This document shows, piece by piece, positions 63,163-64,000 of a DNA stretch of 64,000 nucleotides (within the stretch, counting starts at the first letter, position 1; every line of letters begins with the position of its first letter). The position numbers were made by a program, and so were the translations under genes. The stretch spans positions 62,001 to 126,000 of the forward strand of contig NZ_VKDF01000008.1 of assembly GCF_007096355.1 (NCBI RefSeq), in the 5' to 3' direction. Below the pieces are notes generated by a model. The model searched no databases. It worked only from the letters and a program-made list of their open reading frames with translations, and was not told the DNA's origin. Source of the DNA: Paracoccus sp. M683 (GTDB lineage Bacteria; Pseudomonadota; Alphaproteobacteria; Rhodobacterales; Rhodobacteraceae).

Positions 63163-63726
63163 TCAGCTGAGGCTCGAAGCGGTCTCGACGCAGCGCAGCT
63201 CTCGGCCCATCGCGGCTGCGATCAGGTCGCAGGCGCAGATCACCGCAATGCCGCCGAAGCCATAGACAAGGCTGGCATAGCCCCAAAGCTGGCTGATCCC
63301 GCCAAGCGCCGTGATCTTCTGGAACTGCGCCGCGCCGATGATCGGGAACGAGGACCAGACCACGAAGACCGAAATCAGCAGCGTCAGCGCCGTCATGATG
63401 ACGAACAGCCCCTTGCGGCCCTGTTCCGGCAGCAGGTCAGGCAGGATGGTGATGGCGATATTGCGGCCATGAACCGTGGCGATCACCACGCCGCCCGCGA
63501 TCATCCAGGGCAACAGGATGGCGTGGATGTCATAGGCCCAGCCCAGCCCCTGACCCGAGACATAGCGCAAGACCACATTGACCATCAGCGCCACGAACAG
63601 GACGACCAGCGTGCCCACGCAGATCACCTGACCCGAAACATCCAGCGCCCGCACAATCCCTTGCAGGGCAGAGGGCGCGGGGCGCCCCCCGTTGCTGTCA
63701 GGGTCCGGTTGCGCAGCGCCGCTCAT
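63163..63726 (-). CDS. TRAP transporter small permease (DctQ-type)
   Basis: This 187-residue inner-membrane protein with four helices has VICVGTLVVLFVALMVNVVL, RYVSGQGLGWAYDIHAILLP, WMIAGGVVIATVHGRNIAIT and VIMTALTLLISVFVVWSSFP. Its start overlaps the stop of the binding-protein gene by 4 bp, and the large permease begins 12 bp after its stop, the normal dctP-dctQ-dctM order. Confidence 0.92.
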   Translation of the reverse strand: MSGAAQPDPDSNGGRPAPSALQGIVRALDVSGQVICVGTLVVLFVALMVNVVLRYVSGQGLGWAYDIHAILLPWMIAGGVVIATVHGRNIAITILPDLLPEQGRKGLFVIMTALTLLISVFVVWSSFPIIGAAQFQKITALGGISQLWGYASLVYGFGGIAVICACDLIAAAMGRELRCVETASSLS

Positions 63727-64000
63727 TTCGCGGCCTCGGCGGTGATCGCGTCGACCAGCTCGGGGAACTTGGCGCGGTATTCGTCATAGACCGGCGCTGT
63801 GGCATCGACAAAGGCCTGCCGGTCGGCGATCTCGGTCACGGTGGCGCCTTCATCGACCAGCTTCTGCCGGACCTCGGCTTCCTGTTCGGTCGCCGCCTGA
63901 CGCTGGAAGGCCGTGGCCTCGTCGGCGGATGCCTGGACGCAGGCCTGATCCTCGGGCGAGAGCGACGACCACCAGGCCATGCTGGCCAGCAAAGGCGAGG
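63723..64000 (-). CDS. TRAP transporter substrate-binding protein, C-terminal part (runs off the right edge)
   Basis: The frame is open from the right edge to the stop at 63723, about 92 residues. The sequence (MAWWSSLSPEDQACVQASAD, AFQRQAATEQEAEVRQKLVD, RQAFVDATAPVYDEYRAKFP) is the C-terminal helical end of DctP-type periplasmic binding proteins. The ligand-binding Arg region lies outside the window. It begins the transporter operon that continues with dctQ and dctM. Confidence 0.85.
   Translation of the reverse strand, partial: SPLLASMAWWSSLSPEDQACVQASADEATAFQRQAATEQEAEVRQKLVDEGATVTEIADRQAFVDATAPVYDEYRAKFPELVDAITAEAAK

Overview
This 64 kb window is GC-rich chromosomal DNA from an alphaproteobacterium of the Rhodobacteraceae, most probably Paracoccus or a close relative. 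The call rests on gene content and order: atpHAGDC, hflK-hflC-degP, a FdVI-type ferredoxin, fabZ-lpxA-lpxI-lpxB, DUF1489, DUF1285 and DUF2125 proteins, a MoxR-DUF58-DUF4159 cluster and TRAP transporters. The genus is inference.

Layout. 1-946: edge of a probable integrative element, with a truncated integrase reading away from a tRNA-Asn. 1006-14866: housekeeping and proteostasis genes: an MBL hydrolase, an EnvZ-like kinase, lon, a HU-like protein, tRNA-Val, proA, hflKC, a DegP-type protease, a ferredoxin, purU and a TetR regulator. 15049-19445: typA, an orphan RTX calcium-binding protein, two tandem micro-ORFs of 24 and 22 residues with almost the same N-terminus, a hydroxypyruvate isomerase-like protein and DUF1285. 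19509-26312: a translationally coupled MoxR-DUF58-BatA/DUF4159-membrane protein cluster. 26370-29688: lipid A genes. 29642-33480: DUF2059, RidA, a TSUP permease, a KdgD-type dehydratase and a divergent GntR regulator, followed by tRNA-Gly.

33863-39624 is the most unusual stretch. It is a formerly tight + strand operon in which nearly every gene is broken: a RraA-family aldolase, an intact second RraA, an aspartate-type aminotransferase fused by deletion to the tail of an acidic amino acid ABC binding protein, both permeases, the ATPase, a DadA-like oxidoreductase and a third RraA fragment. Lesions are homopolymer frameshifts, stop codons and internal deletions. The former pathway was probably uptake, transamination or oxidation, and aldol cleavage of an acidic hydroxy-amino acid; that function is inference.

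39831-55404: an AbrB-family membrane protein, an isochorismatase-like hydrolase, DUF1489, a MotA/MotB-like (ZorA/ZorB-like) pair with a very long coiled coil, a ChaC-like protein, DUF2125, tyrC, hisC, an endonuclease/phosphatase-family protein, LysE, clpA, glyoxalase II and a methyltransferase. 55752-60651: the F1 ATP synthase operon, closed by two consecutive hairpins. 60860-64000: a GcvA-like LysR regulator and a TRAP transporter running off the right edge.

No CRISPR array, rRNA, insertion sequence or complete known defence system was seen. The least explained intact elements are the tandem micro-ORFs and the stator-like pair; the decayed operon is the clearest evolutionary anomaly.
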